A stretch of DNA of 64,000 bases from Bdellovibrionia bacterium (GTDB lineage: Bacteria > Bdellovibrionota > Bdellovibrionia > Bdellovibrionales > JAGQZY01), in contig JAUICP010000002.1 in assembly GCA_030427805.1 (NCBI GenBank), positions 682,001 to 746,000 on the forward strand, given 5' to 3'. This document shows positions 26,754-34,288 of the stretch, piece after piece (position 1 is the first letter of the stretch; every line of letters begins with the position of its first letter). Under the pieces are notes generated by a model that was given only the letters and a program-made list of their open reading frames with translations, was not told where the DNA came from and ran no database searches. Both the position numbers and the translations under genes were made by a program.

Positions 26754-27524
26754 TTATTTGTCCTCGAGTTCAATAACTATGGGGCAATGATCAGAACCTT
26801 CTTGGCCATCCATTATTTCTGCGGACTTAAGGCGGTCCATGAGATTTTCGGTGATGCAAATATAATCCAAGCGCCAGCCCCTATTGGCTGGTCTCGCCAT
26901 CTCTCTATAACTCCACCACGTGTATTTCTCTGCCAATTCAGGATTAAAATGCCGATAGGTATCCACAAATCCTAAATTAAGAAATGCATCAAACCACTCT
27001 CGCTCCTCTGGCAAAAATCCTGATACGGATGAGAGTCGTTCTGGGTCATAGACATCAATTTCTTTGTGGGCCACATTGTAATCTCCGAGAACCACAAGCT
27101 TGTCGCCGGCTTTGATACGCTTTTTGAGGTGACTATTGATCTTCTTTAAAAACTCTTGCTTATAATCATGTCTCTCTTCAGAAGAAGATCCATTTGGAAA
27201 ATAAATATTATAAACATAAAAATCTTGGTGTTTCGTGACGACAATTCGCCCCTCACTATCAAACTTACGAACACCAATTCCGAAGTCAGTTTCTTTCGAT
27301 TTATCAAAGCTAAAGGTGGCAACACCCGAATAACCTTTGCGCTCAGCCGATGAGAAATAACTATGAGAGTCCAAGGGACGAATGAGTTCATCGTCCAACT
27401 GCTCTTTATGAGCTTTTGTTTCTTGTACACAAAGAATATCGGGCTCTTCTCTCGAGAAAAACTCTAAAAAACCCTTGCGATGGGCTGCACGAATTCCATT
27501 TACATTCCAAGAAATAATCTTCAT
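26754..27524 (-). CDS. xth: Exodeoxyribonuclease III (AP endonuclease)
   Basis: 256 residues from the ATG at 27524, which is preceded by GGAGG; the frame extends to 27650 but the added residues are Pro/Gly/Arg-rich and not family-like. Mg2+-dependent exonuclease/AP endonuclease of base-excision repair. Motifs: MKIISWNVNGIRAAHRKGF, ILCVQETKAH (catalytic Glu), YNIYFPNGS, LVVLGDYNVAHKEIDVYDP (Asp/Asn), WWSYREMARPANRGWRLDYI, and SDHCPIVIEL (catalytic Asp-His). Complete and normal length. First gene of the xth-fxsA pair. Confidence 0.95.
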   Translation of the reverse strand: MKIISWNVNGIRAAHRKGFLEFFSREEPDILCVQETKAHKEQLDDELIRPLDSHSYFSSAERKGYSGVATFSFDKSKETDFGIGVRKFDSEGRIVVTKHQDFYVYNIYFPNGSSSEERHDYKQEFLKKINSHLKKRIKAGDKLVVLGDYNVAHKEIDVYDPERLSSVSGFLPEEREWFDAFLNLGFVDTYRHFNPELAEKYTWWSYREMARPANRGWRLDYICITENLMDRLKSAEIMDGQEGSDHCPIVIELEDK

Positions 27525-27683
27525 TGAACCTCCGCCGGGGCCGCGAATATAGCGGGGTCCACTAAAACTAGCAATGCTAAGTGCCATTGGACGCCGCACC
27601 AAATCAGAGTCTCCGGGACCGGCCTTGCTGGGGTCAACAAACTGTGGCAAATCTAAGTCTGTACAAACACTAGGAGATTAAGA

Positions 27684-28205
27684 ATGCCAATGATTGGTCA
27701 ACCCGCACCTCAGTTTACTGCCGAAGCCCTCTACGATGGCGGAGAATTCAAAAACATAAGCCTCGAGGACTTTAAAGGTAAGTGGGTGGTACTCTTTTTC
27801 TATCCTCTCGACTTCACATTTGTTTGCCCCACTGAAATTACGCAGTTTAGGGAGCATTTAGGCAAATTTAAAGATGCGGGTGCTGAAGTCATCGGCTGTA
27901 GTGTCGATTCAGTTCATGCCCATGCCCGTTGGGTAAAAGATGATTTAGAAGATCTTGGCTTTCCTCTTATTGGAGATACAACTCGAAGAGTCTCTCGAGA
28001 TTACAATGTTCTTCTCGAGGATAAAGGATTCTCAACTCGAGGAACCTACATCATCGATCCCGAAGGTAAGATTCAATACATGGGAATCCATAACGAAACT
28101 GTGGGGCGTGATACTGAAGAAATTTTCAGAGTCTTAAGTGCACTTCAGTCTGGAGAACTTTGCGGTGCCGGTTGGAAGCCCGGTGACAATCATATAAAAG
28201 TTTAG
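27684..28205 (+). CDS. Typical 2-Cys peroxiredoxin
   Basis: 173 residues; thiol peroxidase reducing H2O2 and organic hydroperoxides. The peroxidatic cysteine is in FFYPLDFTFVCPTEI (about residue 49). The resolving cysteine is in GELCGAGWKPGDNHIK at the C-terminus. RGTYIIDPEGKIQYM is also family-typical. AhpC/Prx1 type; the reductant could be thioredoxin or AhpF, and neither gene is nearby. The ATG is preceded by AGGAGAT. Monocistronic by spacing. Confidence 0.95.
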   Translation: MPMIGQPAPQFTAEALYDGGEFKNISLEDFKGKWVVLFFYPLDFTFVCPTEITQFREHLGKFKDAGAEVIGCSVDSVHAHARWVKDDLEDLGFPLIGDTTRRVSRDYNVLLEDKGFSTRGTYIIDPEGKIQYMGIHNETVGRDTEEIFRVLSALQSGELCGAGWKPGDNHIKV

Positions 28206-28406
28206 ACAACTGACTTTTAACTGAGCGATTTTCAATTACTCGAATACGATTTCCAAGAACTCAACTTAGGTTGGGTTGCTAAAGCAAGTAAGTTCCACGC
28301 ACAATATTCAGATTTTAATCCTTTGGTCCTAATTTTTTTTGCCTTTTAAAGCATTTTCTTAAAGAAAGGCTTAAAAAACTTCTGTCTCATTCCGATAAAA
28401 CAAGTG

Positions 28407-30275
28407 ATGGGTCGTAAAGAACAGTCAAAAAATAACAGCCAGCAAAGCCCTAAGCGCAAGAGAAGTTATTCTTATAAAAGCTTCGAGCAGATCAATGGGC
28501 TTCATCCTTGGCAAGAAGCCGTTGAAGACGGATGCATTCTCTATAAAACAAGGGTGTTAAAGGGCGGTAAAGTAGCATTCTTTAACTTTGCCCTCGCCAA
28601 AGAAATGGGGCTTATTGATAACGATCACCCCCACAAGATGAACCATCGCCTTGAAAAGAAGTTACTCGATACATTCAATTTGCGAATTATTAACGAGTAC
28701 GAAATAGAAAACAAAATTGAATTCGACCCTAAATCGATCAAAGAACACCCCTTTATGGCAACTCGGTACTTGCAGCTTCAACACGATAACAAGCAAGGCA
28801 AAACAAGTGGTGATGGTCGAAGTATTTGGAATGGGGTCGTTTATAATCGAGGAAAGTATTGGGATGTTTCCAGTCGTGGTACTGGTGTTACTCAACTTTC
28901 TCCGGGTGCCGTCAACGCTGATAAACTTCTCGAGACCGGCAACACAGAAATGGGTTACGGTTGTGGCCAAGCTGAAATCGAAGAACTATTTTCGTCGGCT
29001 ATCATGTCGGAGCTTGTACACTTCCAAGGGATCTCTACTGAACGGGTGTTGTGCATTGTGGACCTGGGAGGTGGTTTGGGTATTGGAGTAAGAGCGGGAC
29101 TCAATCTCCTTAGACCGGCCCATATTTTTCGGTACCTGAAGCTCAATGAACACGAAGAAGCCAAAAAAGCTTTTGATTATCTCGTAGAAAGACAGATTCA
29201 AAATAAATCCTGGGAATTCGAAGTCGACGGTAAACACTACGACAAAGCTCTCCAGGCTATCATGAAAGACTTTGCACGCTTTGCTGCTCTCCTTGATCGC
29301 CATTATATCTTCACTTGGCTCGACTGGGATGGCGACAATGTCTTAGCCGAAGCCGGCATTATTGATTATGGAAGTGTTCGACAGCTCGGTGTTCGTCACG
29401 ACCAATACCGTTACGACGATGAAGATCGGTTCTCAACCAACCTGAATGAACAAAAGGCAAAAGCAAAACTAACAGTCCAGGTTTTTATTCAGCTGATTGA
29501 CTTCATTAAAACGAAGAATAAGAAGCCTTTAAAAGATTTTGCGGACCATAAAATATTAGAGAGTTTTGATCAGGAGTTTTCTGACCACTCCCTGTTCTTA
29601 TTTACTCAACAAATCGGCTTAGATGAAGAACGATCTTACGAGGTTCTAGATTCGAGTAAGGAGCAGCTGCAGGATTTGTTTGAGGCCTTTTCTTATCTTG
29701 AACGATTTAAGACAAGGACCGGAGAAGAAAATTTACCTGATGGTATAAATAAACCAGCCATCTTTAATGTAAGAAAGCTTTTGGCTTTTCTACCAAAGAA
29801 TCTTCACGAACACTGGCATATCAGAGATCAGTACGAGCCAGCCGCATATACACTTCACCAAATTATGCTTATAGACGGCGTTCAAGCCGAAGACAAAGCC
29901 ATGAGTGATTACCAAGAAAAACGGATTCTAGAGTTTTTCAGTAAGTACAAGAAGTTCATTATGAATTTTCTCGACCAACAAAAAAATGCAAAACTGGCTT
30001 TGAACTATTTGGCTGAACGAGCCCTAACTCGAAACAACAAGGCGAAAGTGACCGGCAATGCCGTTGAATTTGTTGTTCGTGAAATCCAGGCCAACCACAA
30101 GAAGAAGAAACCAAAGTTCTCAACTCAAACGGCCATGGAACTCTTTATTTATCATAATTCACCTGACCCAACTCACAGGGGCCAAGTGAACCTGATTCTT
30201 AATGTCGATAATGCCCTCGGCAAATTTCTCGAAAAAAGTATCGACATTGTTTCGACCTACGCAGAAGATATTTAG
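28407..30275 (+). CDS. Divergent SelO/YdiU-like protein (pseudokinase-fold AMPylase homologue)
   Basis: About 622 residues. Family landmarks, numbered from the GTG at 28404: GDGR near residue 136; a short glycine-rich segment SRGTGVTQLSP (about 157-167) where SelO has LKGAGPTPYSR; SELVHFQGISTERVL (about 202-216); GIGVRAGLNLLRPAHIF; and WDGDNVLAEAGIIDYG (about 308-323). The last reproduces the SelO metal/base pattern D-N-x(8)-D-Y-G. SelO transfers AMP to protein Ser/Thr/Tyr residues. Here the usual Lys of LKGAG is replaced by Arg, and the length and spacing differ, so this is a distant subgroup. Cytoplasmic; the N-terminus is basic. The ATG at 28407 is chosen; no strong RBS is seen. Activity is an inference. 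Confidence 0.65.
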   Translation: MGRKEQSKNNSQQSPKRKRSYSYKSFEQINGLHPWQEAVEDGCILYKTRVLKGGKVAFFNFALAKEMGLIDNDHPHKMNHRLEKKLLDTFNLRIINEYEIENKIEFDPKSIKEHPFMATRYLQLQHDNKQGKTSGDGRSIWNGVVYNRGKYWDVSSRGTGVTQLSPGAVNADKLLETGNTEMGYGCGQAEIEELFSSAIMSELVHFQGISTERVLCIVDLGGGLGIGVRAGLNLLRPAHIFRYLKLNEHEEAKKAFDYLVERQIQNKSWEFEVDGKHYDKALQAIMKDFARFAALLDRHYIFTWLDWDGDNVLAEAGIIDYGSVRQLGVRHDQYRYDDEDRFSTNLNEQKAKAKLTVQVFIQLIDFIKTKNKKPLKDFADHKILESFDQEFSDHSLFLFTQQIGLDEERSYEVLDSSKEQLQDLFEAFSYLERFKTRTGEENLPDGINKPAIFNVRKLLAFLPKNLHEHWHIRDQYEPAAYTLHQIMLIDGVQAEDKAMSDYQEKRILEFFSKYKKFIMNFLDQQKNAKLALNYLAERALTRNNKAKVTGNAVEFVVREIQANHKKKKPKFSTQTAMELFIYHNSPDPTHRGQVNLILNVDNALGKFLEKSIDIVSTYAEDI

Positions 30276-30715
30276 AGATTACCTTCGTAAATATCCTTAC
30301 AAAGTTTAATCAACTGATCTTTTGAGTTGTAGCTGACATCGGTCGCGTTTTCACAGCTTCCTTTATCAACCGTGTAGCCCCAAACTGAAGTTCGCTTTCT
30401 TGCAACTTTGCGAGCCAGAGTGGCACAAGCCGAATCAACACCGGTGCTGGTCGCGTTATAATCTATAAAAATACCAGCAACAAAATTGGATGAAGAACAA
30501 GAGTAATCACTATAGTAAAAATCAATTTGTACGCCATCACGAGTCGACTGTTGAGAACTGTAATAAATGGACATCAAAGTCGCACAGGTTTCTTCACTCA
30601 AGTTATGAGTCGAAACACATTCTTTGAGTTCATCAACGAGGGCTGTAAACTCCAGAGCCTGAGAATGGCTTGAAAAAACAAAGCTAAAGGCAAGAATAGA
30701 TAAGAAATATTTCAC
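30272..30715 (-). CDS. Small secreted cysteine-containing protein, unknown
   Basis: 147 residues from a GTG at 30715 with GGGAGGTTT upstream; the nine codons before it do not help the signal peptide. The signal peptide is KYFLSILAFSFVFSSHSQA. The mature part has seven cysteines (ELKEC, EETC, DYSC, DSAC, KGSC, IKLC and others), consistent with disulfides in the periplasm. No known family is recognised. It overlaps the 3' end of the SelO-like gene by 4 bases on the opposite strand. Confidence 0.72.
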   Translation of the reverse strand: MKYFLSILAFSFVFSSHSQALEFTALVDELKECVSTHNLSEETCATLMSIYYSSQQSTRDGVQIDFYYSDYSCSSSNFVAGIFIDYNATSTGVDSACATLARKVARKRTSVWGYTVDKGSCENATDVSYNSKDQLIKLCKDIYEGNL

Positions 30716-30845
30716 TGAAACCTCCCAATTTCCCCCTAGCAACTAGCATCCCCTTTTCTGAATGACACTCGAATTTAGTGGATTGAAGGAATAACAGCCA
30801 GTTCAATCAATTAGACCAGGAACTAATTTCAATATCGCTAAATAT

Positions 30846-30876
30846 TAATTATTTTATGTTTATCATAAAATAATTA
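30846..30876. promoter_or_regulatory. Perfect inverted repeat upstream of the DUF2975-HTH operon
   Basis: TAATTATTTTATG, five-base spacer, CATAAAATAATTA: 13-base arms match perfectly. It ends just before TTGACC (30877-30882), a possible -35 element, with a weak TAACTC at 30900-30905 as -10. It has the shape of an operator for a dimeric regulator, possibly the HTH protein encoded downstream. Confidence 0.55.
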
Positions 30877-30916
30877 TTGACCCGCGGTGAGGTAAAGATT
30901 AACTCTAGCTCCAGAT

Positions 30917-30936
30917 TTGCTGGTTTAAACCAGCAA
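30917..30936. promoter_or_regulatory. Perfect 20-bp palindrome in the leader of the DUF2975-HTH operon
   Basis: TTGCTGGTTTAAACCAGCAA, fully self-complementary with no spacer, 30 bases before the start codon. It could be an operator or a leader-RNA hairpin. It differs in sequence from the other palindrome 40 bases upstream. Confidence 0.55.
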
Positions 30937-30966
30937 AAAACGATTGGGTTTTGAGGAGTTTGTAGA

Positions 30967-31617
30967 ATGCCTAATTTATTTGAGAGTCCACTGTCTATTC
31001 TAGAATTATATTTGCGCATCAATAGAAGAGTCTTTCAGGCCCTAGTAATGATAATGTTTATCTTTCTGGGTGTTTCCGTCATTTCTCTTGGGATTAAAAA
31101 CCTATTTGCTTACAGCCTTTCACTATCTAACTTTCAATTTGATTTCGTTAGTTTTGTTTCATTTTTTTCTTATCTTGGTAACGTGGTCTCCAAAACCCTC
31201 GTTCAATCCTTTGGTTATGGAGTTCTATTTAGTTTTTCAGCTCTCGGTGCGTTTATTTCTTTTAGATTTATAGTGGTTATAGAGCAAATTATTCAAAAAG
31301 TGAGAGCCGAGAGTTTCACTAAAGTTTTCTCTGATCGTATGAACTTTGTAAGGGCTAACAAGTACCTCTGGGTCATTCTGGTCTACAACCTCTTCTATTT
31401 GTTTATTTTTTCACCGATGTTTGATTATTCATTTTCAGAATCCTCAACCTTTTCTTGGGCTTCCTACTTATTCACCCTACTTTTTGAAGGACTCGACTTC
31501 GTTTTACTTTCATTACATGGAATTCAACCTCTAGTAGTCATGCTTGCCCTAGAAGTCATCCATCGAATTTGTATCAGAAGTAATTCCCTCGAAGAAGAAG
31601 TTGAAGGCACGGTCTAG
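30967..31617 (+). CDS. DUF2975-like integral membrane protein
   Basis: 216 residues with four strong membrane helices (about 25-50, 75-105, 133-155, 165-195). The pattern of a cytoplasmic loop after helix two (ESFTKVFSDRMNFVRANKYLW), then two more helices, resembles DUF2975 proteins. These are typically encoded with a small YozG-like HTH regulator, as here. It starts with GAGGAG upstream. The stop TAG abuts the ATG of the HTH gene. Function of the family is unknown. Confidence 0.72.
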   Translation: MPNLFESPLSILELYLRINRRVFQALVMIMFIFLGVSVISLGIKNLFAYSLSLSNFQFDFVSFVSFFSYLGNVVSKTLVQSFGYGVLFSFSALGAFISFRFIVVIEQIIQKVRAESFTKVFSDRMNFVRANKYLWVILVYNLFYLFIFSPMFDYSFSESSTFSWASYLFTLLFEGLDFVLLSLHGIQPLVVMLALEVIHRICIRSNSLEEEVEGTV

Positions 31618-31860
31618 ATGGAAAAAGAGATCAAGGTAAAACTTGCTGTCGTTCTAGCTGAAAGGGAGATCTCTTTGAAGAATCTTTCGTTAGCGGTAGG
31701 GATCAGTATGACTAATTTATCCTTACTCAAGACGGGAAAAGCCAAAGCAATTCGCTTCTCAACACTTCAAGCTCTGTGCGAAGCGCTTGATTGCCAACCT
31801 GGTGATATCTTGGCCTACGAAGAAAAGCGGCCACAGAACAAACTTGAAAGTGTTCTATAG
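31618..31860 (+). CDS. YozG-like Cro/C1-type HTH transcriptional regulator
   Basis: 80 residues. The helix-turn-helix covers about 18-50 (SLKNLSLAVGISMTNLSLLK, then IRFSTLQALCEALDCQPGDIL). The ending CQPGDIL is typical of the small XRE regulators found with DUF2975 membrane proteins. It starts directly after the stop of the membrane-protein gene (TAGATG), so the two are translationally coupled. It probably regulates this operon through one or both palindromes upstream (inference). Confidence 0.85.
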   Translation: MEKEIKVKLAVVLAEREISLKNLSLAVGISMTNLSLLKTGKAKAIRFSTLQALCEALDCQPGDILAYEEKRPQNKLESVL

Positions 31861-31975
31861 GATGATAACCCGCGTTACCTATAAATATTTCTAAATTGGA
31901 TCACTCTAATTCAACACCCATTGTTTATCGAGGCCATTCACGATTTAACTAGGGCAACTGTTTAGGGAGGTCACT

Positions 31976-32455
31976 ATGAAGTTAGTGCTAAGTACATTAG
32001 GTGTTCTATTTTTATTAATCTCAGTGCAAGCGAATGCTCAACTCAATCCATCCAGCGATCCATTTACTCTTTGTAACTCCATGACTTTTGATTCAGATAA
32101 ACAAAAGTGCGTGGCAGAAATTAGAATGGGTGACTACTACGACCGCGAAGCTCTTGCTATCTGTAGTAGAATGAGTTTTGGAAGCGATAAATTAAAGTGT
32201 ATCTCTAAGATCAGAGATAAGGCTTACTTTTCTGGTGAACTTAGCGTTTGTAAAAATATGAGTTTTGCGAGTGATCAACTCAAATGTCTTGAAAACTCAG
32301 GTGACTCACACCAGGGTGGAGCACTTTGCCCGACAATTCCTGTTCTTAAGCAAAAGCTTAAGCGCGCAATGAATGATTTTGAACGTGGTAATTACCGCAA
32401 AGGGATTCGAATCGTTACTGATGTTTACTACGAACTCGAATATTGCGATCAATAA
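31976..32455 (+). CDS. Secreted protein with three CxxM[ST]FxSDxxKC repeats
   Basis: 159 residues with a clear signal peptide (to about residue 21, QANA). Three copies of a 13-residue motif occur at 33-45, 63-75 and 92-104 (CNSMTFDSDKQKC, CSRMSFGSDKLKC, CKNMSFASDQLKC), period 29-30 residues, each with a cysteine at both ends that could form one disulfide or metal site per unit. A non-repeated C-terminal region (about 117-159) contains two further cysteines and a basic helix. The RBS GGGAGGT is strong. Periplasmic or secreted. I do not recognise a named family. Confidence 0.85.
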   Translation: MKLVLSTLGVLFLLISVQANAQLNPSSDPFTLCNSMTFDSDKQKCVAEIRMGDYYDREALAICSRMSFGSDKLKCISKIRDKAYFSGELSVCKNMSFASDQLKCLENSGDSHQGGALCPTIPVLKQKLKRAMNDFERGNYRKGIRIVTDVYYELEYCDQ

Positions 32456-32484
32456 GAATTATTAAAATCTTATAGAGATTTTAG

Positions 32485-32513
32485 AACCCGGCTTTAAAGA
32501 GCTGGGTTTTTTT
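32485..32513 (+). terminator. Rho-independent terminator
   Basis: AACCCGGCT, loop TTAAAG, AGCTGGGTT (one G-T wobble), then a run of seven T. It terminates the CxxM-repeat protein gene. The convergent carboxylesterase gene ends immediately to the right. Confidence 0.88.
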
Positions 32514-32517
32514 ATGC

Positions 32518-33177
32518 CTAATTAATGAAATTTAGAATTGCAGGGATTTCCTCTTGGTCGTCCAGCTCGTGATCTTTGTCAAATTCAAGCCACTTGATCG
32601 GTAAGCCTGCATCTTTCAACTTCTTTGCACAAAGGCGCGAATGATCGATTTCGAGAGCATCGTCACGCAAACCGTGGGTAAGAAGCCACTTTGTCTTAAA
32701 AGCTGCTTTGGGGATGCGACTTCGCCAGCGCGGAAAGAAATAAACATAACCGCTTATACCGATGATCCCACCGAGAGGTTCTTGATAATTGAGTCCAAAA
32801 TCGACGCTGACAAGTGCTCCCTGTGAAAAGCCGAAAAAGAAAATGTCTTTTGTCTTCCACCCTTGCTCTTTCAGCTCTTCCATTAGAATCGAGAGTCGCA
32901 TTCGGGCATTGAGCACCCCTCGAGCCTGGCGTGGAGGAAAGCCATACCAGGTGAAGCCACCATCGTACTTTCTAGGGGCATTAAGAAGAAGGTAGTTCAT
33001 ATTGTACAAGCCAAGTTCATCGGGCAATTCCCTAAAGGGCTTTAAGCTATCTCCCCGACCGTGAAGAACGATCATTAAACGGCGCGATTTCTTACTCTTA
33101 GCAGGGATAAACTCACTGTGAAACTGGCTTGTTTCTGCATGCACTCTTACTTCCTCCTGGGACTCCCTAGGTAGCAT
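32518..33177 (-). CDS. Phospholipase/carboxylesterase family alpha/beta hydrolase
   Basis: 219 residues. The LPL/carboxylesterase pattern is complete: LMIVLHGRGDSLKPFREL (oxyanion-hole HGRGD), the nucleophile elbow FFGFSQGALVSVDFGL (Ser in GFSQG), LLTHGLRDDALEIDHSR with the catalytic Asp, and FDKDHEL with the His. No signal peptide. Cytoplasmic esterase acting on short-chain or lysolipid esters; the substrate is unknown. Divergent from hldD across a GC-rich structured spacer. Confidence 0.87.
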   Translation of the reverse strand: MLPRESQEEVRVHAETSQFHSEFIPAKSKKSRRLMIVLHGRGDSLKPFRELPDELGLYNMNYLLLNAPRKYDGGFTWYGFPPRQARGVLNARMRLSILMEELKEQGWKTKDIFFFGFSQGALVSVDFGLNYQEPLGGIIGISGYVYFFPRWRSRIPKAAFKTKWLLTHGLRDDALEIDHSRLCAKKLKDAGLPIKWLEFDKDHELDDQEEIPAILNFIN

Positions 33178-33248
33178 AATTTATGCTTTGCAACAAGATT
33201 CTGGAGCGTTTCTGGCATTCTTTCATAGTTCGAAATACTTAGGTTTTT

Positions 33249-33300
33249 CCCCATTTAACGGGGTCTCCCAGAGGGGACTTGTGTTCCCAGGGAGCCTAGG
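33249..33300. promoter_or_regulatory. Structured GC-rich spacer upstream of hldD
   Basis: First hairpin CCCC(33249-33252)/GGGG(33260-33263). The second has outer arms CTCCC (33265-33269)/GGGAG (33290-33294) enclosing GGGGA (33273-33277)/TTCCC (33284-33288). CCTAGG follows. No T-run. It is just before the weak RBS of hldD and may be a leader structure or a binding site. Role unknown. Confidence 0.4.
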
Positions 33301-33313
33301 CTAAAACCACGGA

Positions 33314-34279
33314 ATGATTATAGTTACTGGTGCAAAAGGCTTTATTGGTAGTGCTGTGATTTGGGAACTTGAACGCGCGGGCAAGGGACCGATCGTGGCA
33401 GTGGATCTCCATAAAAAGGGAGAGAGAACCGAGTATTTTAAGAGTCATTCCATATCTGGAGATCTCACAGAAAAGGAACTGATTTCTCAGCTCGAAAATG
33501 GCCAGCTGAAGCCTGAGTGGATTGTTCACATGGGCGCCTGCTCCTCTACCACAGAAATGAATCGCGATTACCTCCGAGAAATAAATACTGAATACACTCA
33601 GAAATTGTGGAACCACTGCGCGAAAGAACAAATTCCGTTCATCTACGCCAGTAGTGGGGCCGTTTACGGCGATGGCGCTGAAGGCTTCGATGATAAAACC
33701 GACCCCGAAACCTTTAAACCGCTCAACCCTTACGGCGAATCAAAACTCAATTTCGATATATGGACGAAAACCGCTTCAAACTTTCCTCCTCAATGGTATG
33801 GTCTCAGATTTTTTAATGTCTACGGACCCAACGAGTATCATAAGGGTGATATGTCGAGTGTGGTGTTTAAAGCCTTTGAGCAAATTACTTCTCAAGGAAG
33901 CCTTAAACTCTTTCGATCTCATAACAAAGACTACAAAGACGGTGAACAACTGAGGGACTTTGTCTATATCAAAGACATTACTCGTTGGATTCTAGAACTC
34001 ATTGATACTCAACCCCAATCTGGAATTTACAATATGGGTTACGGTGAGGCTCGCAGCTGGCTCGATTTAGCCAAGGCCACGTTTCTTGCACTCAACAAAG
34101 AAATGAAGATTGATTGGATCGATATCCCCGAAAGAATTCGCGATAAATACCAGTACTACACCCAAGCAAAAATGGACTCGCTCTTTTCTTTGGGACTTTC
34201 TCAGCCTGAATGGCCCCTAGAAAAAGGGATCAAAGATTATGTAACGAATTACTTATCGCAAGACTTAAAAAGTCTTTAG
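33314..34279 (+). CDS. hldD: ADP-L-glycero-D-manno-heptose-6-epimerase
   Basis: 321 residues; extended short-chain dehydrogenase that makes ADP-L-glycero-D-manno-heptose for the LPS inner core. N-terminal Rossmann motif MIIVTGAKGFIGSAVIWELE, the HldD-typical HMGACSSTTEMN, the YxxxK pair in NPYGESK, and RFFNVYGPNEYHKG. Complete. Its presence indicates a heptose-containing LPS, that is, a Gram-negative envelope. It is followed 9 bases later by the hydroxylase gene; no other LPS genes are near. Confidence 0.95.
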   Translation: MIIVTGAKGFIGSAVIWELERAGKGPIVAVDLHKKGERTEYFKSHSISGDLTEKELISQLENGQLKPEWIVHMGACSSTTEMNRDYLREINTEYTQKLWNHCAKEQIPFIYASSGAVYGDGAEGFDDKTDPETFKPLNPYGESKLNFDIWTKTASNFPPQWYGLRFFNVYGPNEYHKGDMSSVVFKAFEQITSQGSLKLFRSHNKDYKDGEQLRDFVYIKDITRWILELIDTQPQSGIYNMGYGEARSWLDLAKATFLALNKEMKIDWIDIPERIRDKYQYYTQAKMDSLFSLGLSQPEWPLEKGIKDYVTNYLSQDLKSL

Positions 34280-34288
34280 AGGGAACCA

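Noticed and set aside
28258-28277. Hairpin AACTCAAC-TTAG-GTTGGGTT after the peroxiredoxin gene as a terminator
   Set aside because: The stem is short with a wobble and no T-run follows; the T8 tract is 50 bases away.
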